This document shows, one piece after another, positions 1 through 6,248 of a stretch of 6,775 bases of DNA (position 1 is the first letter of the stretch; each line of letters begins with the position of its first letter). The position numbers and the translations under genes are program-made. This DNA is from JAUYQE01 sp035289745 (GTDB lineage: Archaea; Nanobdellota; Nanobdellia; Woesearchaeales; GW2011-AR9), in the NCBI GenBank assembly GCA_035289745.1, contig DATDWF010000098.1, positions 1 through 6,775 on the forward strand. The letters are read 5' to 3'. The notes below the pieces were generated by a model, which searched no databases, was not told the origin of the DNA, and saw only the letters and a program-made list of their open reading frames with translations.

Positions 1-12
1 ACCCGCACAACA

Positions 13-20
13 TTTAAATA
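13..20 (+). promoter_or_regulatory. TATA box of the first MopE-VWA gene
   Basis: TTTAAATA matches the archaeal TATA element. With the usual spacing of about 25 bases, transcription would start near 41-45. That leaves a leader of about 47 bases before the preferred start at 91. The second paralogue has a similar layout, with a TATA box and a leader of about 36 bases. Transcription from here is inferred. Confidence 0.6.
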
Positions 21-43
21 TCCCTTTTCATTCCCCCCACCCC

Positions 44-94
44 ATGGGCGAGAGATGGGCAGTTACAGCCATTTTCTTGGTGATGGCTCTATGA
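44..94 (+). other. Possible 16-codon leader ORF overlapping the gene start
   Basis: An ATG at 44 lies where the transcript is predicted to begin, so it could be read as a leaderless start. The frame encodes a short hydrophobic peptide (MGERWAVTAIFLVMAL). Its TGA at 92-94 overlaps the ATG at 91 in an ATGA arrangement. This could couple translation to the main gene. It could also be chance, since such a short ORF is not statistically remarkable. Confidence 0.2.
79..84 (+). promoter_or_regulatory. Shine-Dalgarno GGTGAT that decides the gene start
   Basis: GGTGAT is complementary to the usual 3' end of archaeal 16S rRNA. It sits 6 bases before ATG 91 and 9 before ATG 94. It lies inside the coding frame if the upstream ATG at 55 is used, which has no such site. 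It therefore argues for a start at 91 or 94. Confidence 0.6.
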
Positions 95-2307
95 TGTTCT
101 CCCGGACAAGACGTTCATTACGAGATTTGGTGTTTGGCGCTTCTTTAGCAGTGGGAATGGCCGGAGCTGCCTGTGATGAAGAACAGCCAATTTTTGCACA
201 GCCAACAGGATTGCCGGGTGCAGAAGCTCCTCAACAATCCTATCTGCCCGAATGTCCTTTGCCATCCGCTGTCCTGAATGCTTTTGATTCCGGCATGCCG
301 CTTGCCGAACCCACGACACTTTCCGGAGGCCTGGCCCTGCCGGCAGGCACGCGCGTGGTTGGCCTGAGCCGGTATCTTTTTCATGCGTATGGGCCAGAGA
401 ATACCGCCAGCTGCCTTGATGACCGCCTCCCCCAGAGCGGCGCGACAAATCTTACTCCCAACCCCGATTGCGGCTGCTGGCCGACGGCCTATAGCTGTTT
501 CCTGGATCCGGAACGCGAGCCGGTTCCTTCCTGGGAGCTCTTGACTGGCGAATCTTTCCCGGAGCTCGAGTACTGCGACGGTCAGGATAACAATTGTGAC
601 GGCACCGTTGATGATGGCTTTGAGCCTTCTCGAGTGATATACTGTCCTGATAATCCCACCATCATCACCAGCGACGAGTTCAAGCCTTCTCTCTGCCGTC
701 TCGGAACGCAATATTGCATCGACGGAGCTTTCACCGAATGCCAGGATTACATCGGGCCAATGGAAAACGATCCCTGCAATGGGCTGGATGATGATTGTGA
801 CCGCCTGATTGACGAAGATGATTACGGGCACTGCGGATACAATGATACCGGCATCTGCCAAAGAGGGGATAATTTCTGCACGGAAGATGCGGAGATGATC
901 TGTCTGGACGCGGTATGGCCCGCAGAAGAAGTGTGTGATGGCGTTGATAATGATTGTGATGGCTCTGTAGACGAAAATCTTCCGGAACAGCTCTGTTATA
1001 CCGGACCCGAGGGAACCTTAAATGTCGGCATCTGCCGCGCCGGGCCGCAGCTCTGTGAAAATAGTGAGCTGGTCTGCTACGACACCCCGCCCGAGGAAGA
1101 GATATGTGACGGGCTGGATAATAACTGTGACGGCATTATCGACGAAGGCTTTGCTGCCAGCTGCGCATCCTGCGAGCCAGGCAGTGTGACGCTCTGCCAG
1201 TTCCCAGAACGGCATGATACCGAAGGAAATCTCATTGAACAATATGACTGCGGCTATGGCGTCCGCGTCTGCCTGGAAGACCGCACTTGGAGCCCCTGCG
1301 AAGTGCCGGGTGATGTCGTCCTCCAAGACGAATGGGATTTCCTACTCTGCAATCTGTATGATGATGATTGTGATGATGCCGTGGATGGAACGATCGACGA
1401 AAGCGGCACGTTTACGCCGCTCACCAGAGAGTGTTATGACGGCCCGCGGGGAACCGAAGGCGTGGGTATCTGCCGTCCCGGGCAGCAAATCTGTTCTTCG
1501 GGAACCTGGACGCCGCCCTACTGTGATGAAGTTCTGCCGGATGGAAACGACTATTGCGGCGATGGCCTGGATAATAATTGCGATGGGGCTATCGACGATT
1601 ATGAAAGAAGATATGGAAAGCTGGACATTGTCATTCCCATCGATGTGAGTGGGTCCATGTCGACGTATATCGAAGCGGTTACTGATGCTTTACGGCAATT
1701 TCTGCCCACCATCGGAGGGGAAGACCACCGTTTCTCTATTCTTCTTTTTGGGCACAGGAATGAAATCCCCGGCTATGGGCAAGGTGCAGCAGAGATGTAC
1801 CTGCCTTTGAGCAGCCTGGGAGACGCGATAACTGCTTTAGATGAGTTAGTAAGTTGGGGTGGGCATCTCGAGCCGAGCGCTGATGTGACTTACTTGCTGA
1901 CGGATCCGAGCGATCCGCTGGGCATCAACTGGAGGGCTGATGCTACGCCAGCAATTATTTTATTAGGAGACGAAGAGCCGCAGACCAATGTTGATCCATT
2001 AGATGGAGCCCGGCCAGATGCACCGCTCCTTCCATATGCAAACCTTGAAGAAGCACGCAATGCCTGTGCGGACAATATCTATCCCTGCCAGCTGCCCGGC
2101 TGCAATTCGGCGACGAATGAATATTGGGTTGATGGCGATCCCGTACTCGTCTATTTTTATGTGAGCGCACCGTTTCAAGCGTTTTGGGAACCGCTGGGCG
2201 AAACCTACAACATCCAAGATTTGGTACGCACCGGAACACTTTCCCCGAACATGGCCATCGCCCAGGAATTGCTGTGCACGGAAGGAGAGCCAGAAGAAGG
2301 GGAGTAA
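91..2307 (+). CDS. Secreted MopE-repeat / VWA-domain surface protein (paralogue 1)
   Basis: This is a predicted exported surface protein of 738 aa; no enzymatic role is visible. I chose ATG 91 over ATG 55 for the GGTGAT site and the match in length to the neighbour (735 aa). Numbering is from ATG 91. A signal with basic residues (TRR) and a hydrophobic stretch ends at Cys28, a weak lipobox (AGAAC followed by DEE), so it may be a lipoprotein. An N-terminal domain shared with the neighbour follows. Six MopE-type motifs (CDGxDNNCDGxxDE, PF11617-like) begin at Cys162, 229, 282, 339, 420 and 489; the fifth is degenerate. Between them lie GxCRxG...C segments. The acidic loops resemble EF-hand/dockerin Ca2+ sites. 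A VWA domain starts near residue 510 with MIDAS DVSGS at 518-522 and a second Asp at 627 (LLGDEE). The tail has a conserved IYPCQLPGCN. It ends in TAA. Adhesion or metal-dependent binding is inferred. Confidence 0.88.
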   Translation: MMFSRTRRSLRDLVFGASLAVGMAGAACDEEQPIFAQPTGLPGAEAPQQSYLPECPLPSAVLNAFDSGMPLAEPTTLSGGLALPAGTRVVGLSRYLFHAYGPENTASCLDDRLPQSGATNLTPNPDCGCWPTAYSCFLDPEREPVPSWELLTGESFPELEYCDGQDNNCDGTVDDGFEPSRVIYCPDNPTIITSDEFKPSLCRLGTQYCIDGAFTECQDYIGPMENDPCNGLDDDCDRLIDEDDYGHCGYNDTGICQRGDNFCTEDAEMICLDAVWPAEEVCDGVDNDCDGSVDENLPEQLCYTGPEGTLNVGICRAGPQLCENSELVCYDTPPEEEICDGLDNNCDGIIDEGFAASCASCEPGSVTLCQFPERHDTEGNLIEQYDCGYGVRVCLEDRTWSPCEVPGDVVLQDEWDFLLCNLYDDDCDDAVDGTIDESGTFTPLTRECYDGPRGTEGVGICRPGQQICSSGTWTPPYCDEVLPDGNDYCGDGLDNNCDGAIDDYERRYGKLDIVIPIDVSGSMSTYIEAVTDALRQFLPTIGGEDHRFSILLFGHRNEIPGYGQGAAEMYLPLSSLGDAITALDELVSWGGHLEPSADVTYLLTDPSDPLGINWRADATPAIILLGDEEPQTNVDPLDGARPDAPLLPYANLEEARNACADNIYPCQLPGCNSATNEYWVDGDPVLVYFYVSAPFQAFWEPLGETYNIQDLVRTGTLSPNMAIAQELLCTEGEPEEGE

Positions 2308-2347
2308 ATAAGCATAAAATATTTCTCACCATTTCTATCCATTAAGA

Positions 2348-2355
2348 TTTATATA
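2348..2355 (+). promoter_or_regulatory. TATA box of the second MopE-VWA gene
   Basis: TTTATATA lies in the 106-base gap between the paralogues. Transcription would start near 2376-2380, giving a leader of about 36 bases. The box indicates that the second gene has its own promoter rather than depending on readthrough from the first. Confidence 0.6.
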
Positions 2356-2390
2356 CTCTAGCATACTTTTTCCAGAAACTCGCTGACCAG

Positions 2391-2399
2391 GGGGGTGAT
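2391..2399 (+). promoter_or_regulatory. Shine-Dalgarno GGGGGTGAT with unusual spacing
   Basis: The run GGGGGTGAT contains the archaeal core GGTGAT (2394-2399). It is 14 bases before the ATG at 2414, which is long. It is only 4 bases before an out-of-frame ATG at 2404 that opens a 30-codon ORF ending at 2496. No in-frame start exists upstream of 2414, because TAG at 2399-2401 closes the frame. The start at 2414 is therefore kept despite the spacing. Confidence 0.5.
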
Positions 2400-2413
2400 A
2401 GGGATGCCCACCG

Positions 2414-4621
2414 ATGTTGAAAACAATCAAAAGAAAGCTTTTACCCCTTGTTCTGGCAGCCCTGCCGACGGCGTATTCGTGCAGCGACCCTGCTGAAGAA
2501 ATCGCTTCTCCATCTCCACCAGAAGAGCCCTCTTTGTTTGCCTGCCATTTTCCTGATGAATCATATGCTTCTTTTCAAAATCAAGAGCCTCTTTCTGCTG
2601 ACGTTCCCCTTGCTGAGGATCTTGTTCTTCAGGCTGGCAGCAGGATTGTCGGCCTCCGCCCACCGTTCTTATACGTGTACGGGCCGGGAAATAATGCTTC
2701 CTGCCTGAGCGATAACGGCAGAGGCGCAGAGACCTATTTGCCGATAACCAGCGAATGCGCCTGCTGGCCAACGCTGCTGAGCTGTGAGGAACAGACCGGC
2801 CAAGAGGACGGATTCTGGCGGCTGCTGGACGAAGAAGCATTTCCTCGAGGAGAAGAGTGCAATGGTTTGGATGACAATTGCAATGCGCGTATTGATGATG
2901 GCTTTTCTCCGAATCGGCCGATTGCCTGCCCGGAAGAGACGTCCATCATCTATGATGACGAGTTCAAGCCCAGCGCCTGCCAGCGGGGCGAACAGTACTG
3001 CCGGAACGGCGCCTTAACCGCCTGTGAACACTATATCGCGCCTCTCGAAGAAGAGATCTGCGATTTCATCGATAATGACTGCGATGGGCTGGTTGACGAA
3101 GAAGAGTATCCCGGCTATTGGGGCACCTGCGGCTTTAGCGACGAGACAATCGGCATCTGCCAGCCAGGCCACTCCGTTTGTGAAGATGGGGATTTGCAGT
3201 GCGAGGATGCCGTTCTGCCCCAGGAAGAAGTATGCAATAATCTTGATGACAACTGCAATGGCGAAGTCGATGAAAATGTATCGGACGAATGGTGCTACAC
3301 GGGACCCGAAGGAACGGTGTACGTGGGCGAATGTAGGCCGGGAACAGCAGTATGTGTAGCGGGAACTTGGCAGTGCTTTGACCAGCATCCTGAAGCCGAG
3401 GAATGCGACGGCCTGGATAATGATTGCGATGGCATGATTGACGAAGGTCTGGAAAACTGCCTGGCCTGCGTTCCTGGAGAGATAAGTGAATGCCGGAATC
3501 CAGAGATCATCGATCCGACAGGAGAAATGACTGTTTCCTCCTGCGGCTATGGCTCGCGGCAATGCCACGATGATGGAACCTGGGGACCATGCCGAGGCGG
3601 CCCGGATTTTGAAAATTCGACCGGGGTGTTTCACCGGAATGAAGAGTGCAACGGCTACGACGATGATTGTTCCGGGGGCATTGATACAACCATCGAAGAA
3701 GGCCCGCTGCAAAGGACTTGCTATGACGGGCTGGAGGGAACGGCGGACATTGGCAGGTGTGCTTCCGGTACGCAGTTTTGTGAGAATGGCGACTGGACAA
3801 CGGCGTGCGAGGGGCAGGTGCTGCCGAGGAGATTTGACCTCTGCGATGATGGGCAAGATAATAATTGTGATGGGACAATAGATAATTATGAAACGCTCTA
3901 CGAGAAAGTGGATGTGGTTTTAGCGATAGACCGCAGCATGTCCATGATGGATGTCATTGCTGCAGTGCGCTCGGCATTAGAAAGCTACTTGCCCGCACTC
4001 CAAGGCGACGAGCATCGCTTTGCCGTCATTACTTTTGGCAGCGTCCATAATCACGAAACATATGGCGTGGGCTACCCAGCATTGGTGCGCCAATTAACTT
4101 CTCTGGAGAATGTTCTTTCCTATCTGGAGTCTTTGGATGTCAGCTACGGCGGCGGTCATGTGGAACCAAACATGGATGTCATTTATCTGGTGAGCAAGCC
4201 CGGAAGCGAGCTGGCAAATAGAGATGGTTCATTCCGGCTTGCCTGGCGAGACGATGCGACCCCGTACCTGATGCTTTTCACCGACGAGGGCGCGCAGACC
4301 AATAGCGGAGAATTCGAAGTGTATCCCTATCGAAATGTGACGGAAGCATTGGACGTCTGCCGATCGCAGATCTATCCCTGCGAGCTGCCCGGCTGCAATC
4401 CATCCATCGATGCGGCGACTGGCGAACGCATCATAACAAACGAATATTGGAGCTATGGCGATCATTTCGAGATGGACCTCTTTGTCGCCGATCCAGAGTC
4501 GCTTCTGTGGCAGCAGCTGGCGCCGGGAAGAGTGCACGACATCGCTGGCGTCGTAGAAAACGGGTTAACGGGCGTCGAGATCATAGATGCCATGCGGTGT
4601 GCGGGAAGAGAGGAAGAGTAG
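2414..4621 (+). CDS. Secreted MopE-repeat / VWA-domain surface protein (paralogue 2)
   Basis: This 735-aa protein is homologous to the preceding gene over its whole length. The signal (KRK, then a Leu/Ala-rich core) ends in TAYSC with Cys23, a lipobox-like site, followed by an acidic Ser/Pro/Glu linker. Six MopE-type motifs begin at Cys149, 216, 274, 331, 412 and 477. The gaps (67, 58, 57, 81, 65) are close to those of paralogue 1 (67, 53, 57, 81, 69), so the duplication copied the complete architecture. The VWA domain has MIDAS DRSMS at 506-510, keeping the DxSxS ligands although the loop differs, and Asp624 in FTDEGAQTN. At the expected MIDAS Thr region both paralogues read GGH(V/L)EP. The C-terminal IYPCELPGCN and NEYW motifs are shared. 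The gene ends in TAG close to where paralogue 1 ends, so this TAG acts as a stop. A cell-surface, Ca2+- or metal-binding role is inferred; the ligand is unknown. Confidence 0.9.
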   Translation: MLKTIKRKLLPLVLAALPTAYSCSDPAEEIASPSPPEEPSLFACHFPDESYASFQNQEPLSADVPLAEDLVLQAGSRIVGLRPPFLYVYGPGNNASCLSDNGRGAETYLPITSECACWPTLLSCEEQTGQEDGFWRLLDEEAFPRGEECNGLDDNCNARIDDGFSPNRPIACPEETSIIYDDEFKPSACQRGEQYCRNGALTACEHYIAPLEEEICDFIDNDCDGLVDEEEYPGYWGTCGFSDETIGICQPGHSVCEDGDLQCEDAVLPQEEVCNNLDDNCNGEVDENVSDEWCYTGPEGTVYVGECRPGTAVCVAGTWQCFDQHPEAEECDGLDNDCDGMIDEGLENCLACVPGEISECRNPEIIDPTGEMTVSSCGYGSRQCHDDGTWGPCRGGPDFENSTGVFHRNEECNGYDDDCSGGIDTTIEEGPLQRTCYDGLEGTADIGRCASGTQFCENGDWTTACEGQVLPRRFDLCDDGQDNNCDGTIDNYETLYEKVDVVLAIDRSMSMMDVIAAVRSALESYLPALQGDEHRFAVITFGSVHNHETYGVGYPALVRQLTSLENVLSYLESLDVSYGGGHVEPNMDVIYLVSKPGSELANRDGSFRLAWRDDATPYLMLFTDEGAQTNSGEFEVYPYRNVTEALDVCRSQIYPCELPGCNPSIDAATGERIITNEYWSYGDHFEMDLFVADPESLLWQQLAPGRVHDIAGVVENGLTGVEIIDAMRCAGREEE

Positions 4622-4650
4622 GATAAATTATTTTGTTCTGAATCAGCTAT

Positions 4651-4678
4651 CGTCGGTTCTCATCGCTAAGAGCCGATG
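4651..4678. terminator. Hairpin between convergent gene ends
   Basis: A 10-bp stem (CGTCGGTTCT with AGAGCCGATG, including two G-U pairs as read on the + strand) closes an 8-base loop. It lies 29 bases after the + strand stop at 4621 and beyond the minus-strand stop at 4716. It could protect or end transcripts from either side. Archaeal termination depends mainly on oligo-T, so the hairpin may be a 3'-end structure rather than the terminator itself. Confidence 0.4.
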
Positions 4679-4680
4679 TT

Positions 4681-4687
4681 AAAAAAA
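4681..4687 (-). terminator. Oligo-T terminator of the minus-strand gene
   Basis: Seven A on the + strand give a T7 run on the minus strand, about 29 bases after the TAG of the Cys-repeat gene. An oligo-T tract is the known intrinsic terminator signal in archaea. Confidence 0.5.
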
Positions 4688-4715
4688 CACCTCGAGGGCT
4701 TTCGCCGAAGATCAC

Positions 4716-5444
4716 CTAAGAAGCGCTCCCCGTAAAATACTCTTCGCACGTTCCCCGAATCTCACGAATCTTAATGGCTGAACAGAACGCTTTATTATTG
4801 CTTACTTTCGCAACTTTCAGCCGGCAGGCATCTTTATTGACGGGATGGGTGAGCAGGTCACAAAGGGCCAGGTTCTTCGTATTAACTGCAATCGTGTAGA
4901 TACAGCTTCCCGCCTCTTCTTCGTCAAGCTCTGCGCAGAGCTGGACGTTGTTTGTCGCCAGAGCAACCTCTTTAAAGCATGCTTTCTGCTGCTCGTCATT
5001 GATGATGAAATGGCAGTATTGTGCTTCGTCATTCTTGGTTCCAAGCTGCAGGTTGCAGTTATCTGACCAGTACGGGTCTGCAATGGTGTTGCAGAGGGAC
5101 GCATCATTCTTCTGCACCGCAATTTCTTCCACGCAGAAGCCCTGCGTTTTTTTGTCTGTAATCAGGCTGCAAATAGCTAAGTCGTTCTTCGCTTTCGCTA
5201 ACTCAGCAATACAGCTTTCTCTTACCGGTGAGTCGCTCATCTTGCTGCATTTTTTGGCATCAAAATAGCACTGGTCCTGGGCTGTGCCTTTCAGGCCACT
5301 GCAAAGATCATCCGCAACGCTGCTGCCGGTGAGGGAAAAGCCCCCATTGAGAAACGAATAGACGATAAAGACAAGCACCGCTCCAGCGATAAGGCCCGGA
5401 AGGAATTTCATATGGTGCTGGGGAGAAAAAGGGCTTTTATTCAT
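4716..5444 (-). CDS. Membrane-anchored Cys-pair repeat protein
   Basis: This 242-aa protein has one predicted membrane segment at about residues 13-33 (KFLPGLIAGAVLVFIVYSFL). Eight tandem repeats follow from Cys48 to Cys233. The core unit has Cys-x11-Cys-x13 spacing (period 26), with an aliphatic pair after the first Cys and an Ala in the second half; units 1 and 6 have x10 and unit 1 has a shortened second half. There are 16 Cys, two per unit. The pattern suggests helical hairpins, each possibly stapled by a disulfide, on the outside of the cell; the topology is inferred. I associate such repeats with hypothetical proteins of DPANN archaea and know no function. The start could also be Met12 (5411), just before the membrane segment, and no Shine-Dalgarno decides between them. 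The gene is convergent with the VWA gene and divergent from the next. It ends in TAG. Confidence 0.85.
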   Translation of the reverse strand: MNKSPFSPQHHMKFLPGLIAGAVLVFIVYSFLNGGFSLTGSSVADDLCSGLKGTAQDQCYFDAKKCSKMSDSPVRESCIAELAKAKNDLAICSLITDKKTQGFCVEEIAVQKNDASLCNTIADPYWSDNCNLQLGTKNDEAQYCHFIINDEQQKACFKEVALATNNVQLCAELDEEEAGSCIYTIAVNTKNLALCDLLTHPVNKDACRLKVAKVSNNKAFCSAIKIREIRGTCEEYFTGSAS

Positions 5445-5459
5445 TGTGGAAGTTGGATG

Positions 5460-5466
5460 AATATAT
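5460..5466 (-). promoter_or_regulatory. Weak TATA-like box for the minus-strand gene
   Basis: Read on the minus strand this is ATATATT. It is about 19 bases from ATG 5444, too close for the usual spacing, and about 52 from ATG 5411. If it is the real promoter it favours the Met12 start with a leader of about 25-30 bases. It is the best candidate I can see but is not strong. Confidence 0.3.
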
Positions 5467-5534
5467 GGGGAAATAGAGGTTGGGTTTTGGGGCTTGGAGC
5501 ATTTTTCATTCTGTTCTTGCCCAACATTTTAGAT

Positions 5535-5546
5535 TACTATTTAGTA
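5535..5546. promoter_or_regulatory. Palindrome TACTA-TT-TAGTA upstream of TATA box
   Basis: This perfect inverted repeat of 5 bases with a 2-base spacer ends 6 bases before the TATA box at 5553. That position is typical for an archaeal activator or repressor site. It is short and AT-rich, so it may be chance. Confidence 0.25.
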
Positions 5547-5552
5547 GAAACA

Positions 5553-5560
5553 TTTATAAA
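5553..5560 (+). promoter_or_regulatory. TATA box for the interrupted gene
   Basis: TTTATAAA is centred about 30 bases before the ATG at 5586 and there is no Shine-Dalgarno between them. The transcript is therefore probably leaderless or nearly so. The same layout recurs at 6674-6704. Confidence 0.65.
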
Positions 5561-5585
5561 AACGCCACCCTGCTGAGAATGCACC

Positions 5586-6248
5586 ATGAAAACTGAGGCC
5601 ACATCTTCTTTTCCCGTTCCCCTCAAAGAGCTCCGCACACTTGAGCTGCTACTGCGCCAGGCAGGCGAAGCCCCATCACTAAAAGAGACTATTACCTATT
5701 TCCAACAAGCGGCGGCAGTCCGAGAAACAATTCCCGAAGAGATTGTTTCTCAGCTTCCCCTCCTAAAAAGATTCAAAGAAATGGGGGGAGATCTTATCGC
5801 CCACAAGCTCGCTGGAGAAATTCGTGACGCTCATGTGCCACGAAAAACGCTGGATGTATTGGTGCACGTCAAATTCGACGAATATCGCCGGGAGTGCCCG
5901 GAACTCGATACACTCGTTTCGTATCACACCGACGAAGAGCAAGCCGCATTCAAAGAGCTCTGTGCGCGTTCTTTCTACGGAAAGCAGTTGGAAGCATGCT
6001 TCATGCAGCTGCAAAAAAGCAGTTTTCAGTCGGCGCTGCTGTCGGAATATGAAAATGCCAAGCTCCTGCTTAAACAAGAGACCAGCCTCAATGGAGAAGA
6101 AGAGCGCCGCTTCGACCAAGCATTCTATCTGCCGCTCCTGCAGAGCTTTCTGCACGCTGTGGAACACGGCACGTTGGGAAATAAAGAGAGGAAAGCCGTT
6201 CCCACAACTCTAGAAGAATTGAAAATCCTCACCAGGCTTGCTGACTAG
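5586..6248 (+). CDS. Unknown helical protein, N-terminal part before an in-frame TAG
   Basis: I do not recognise a family. The 220 residues before TAG (6246-6248) are charged and Leu/Glu/Lys-rich, with no signal peptide or membrane segment, so the protein is probably cytoplasmic and mostly helical. It has three Cys residues with no metal-site spacing. The start is supported by the TATA box 30 bases upstream in a leaderless arrangement. The frame does not end naturally: after the TAG it remains open for 140 more codons with similar composition, and two hairpins follow the TAG at once. The intact product would be 361 aa. Three readings are possible: a nonsense mutation, translational readthrough, or TAG decoded as an amino acid. 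The 220-aa form alone could also be functional. That this is a real gene is well supported; its true 3' end is not. Confidence 0.75.
   Translation: MKTEATSSFPVPLKELRTLELLLRQAGEAPSLKETITYFQQAAAVRETIPEEIVSQLPLLKRFKEMGGDLIAHKLAGEIRDAHVPRKTLDVLVHVKFDEYRRECPELDTLVSYHTDEEQAAFKELCARSFYGKQLEACFMQLQKSSFQSALLSEYENAKLLLKQETSLNGEEERRFDQAFYLPLLQSFLHAVEHGTLGNKERKAVPTTLEELKILTRLAD

Noticed and set aside
55..90. ATG at 55 as the start of the first gene
   Set aside because: It has no Shine-Dalgarno and adds 12 residues before the basic part of the signal. ATG 91 has GGTGAT at a 6-base spacing and gives a length matching the paralogue.
104..175. Tat export signal in the first VWA gene (TRRSLRD)
   Set aside because: It has twin Arg, but the following residues do not fit the F-L-K part of the Tat motif, and the paralogue lacks twin Arg. 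General secretion is the safer call.
145..861. 238-codon open frame on the minus strand
   Set aside because: It is a shadow of the first MopE-VWA gene, which has a clear domain structure and promoter.
571..1614. Recurring GATAATAATTGTGAT-like DNA repeats as a CRISPR or satellite array
   Set aside because: The repeats are codon versions of the CDGxDNNCDG protein motif at irregular 53-81 codon spacing, with diverged DNA and conserved protein.
3014..3856. 280-codon open frame on the minus strand
   Set aside because: It is antisense to the second MopE-VWA gene. Its length follows from the repetitive Asp/Asn/Cys codons of the sense strand; the hydrophobic runs (IIVVAVALF) are mirror images of the DNNCDG motifs, and no promoter or ribosome site is visible.
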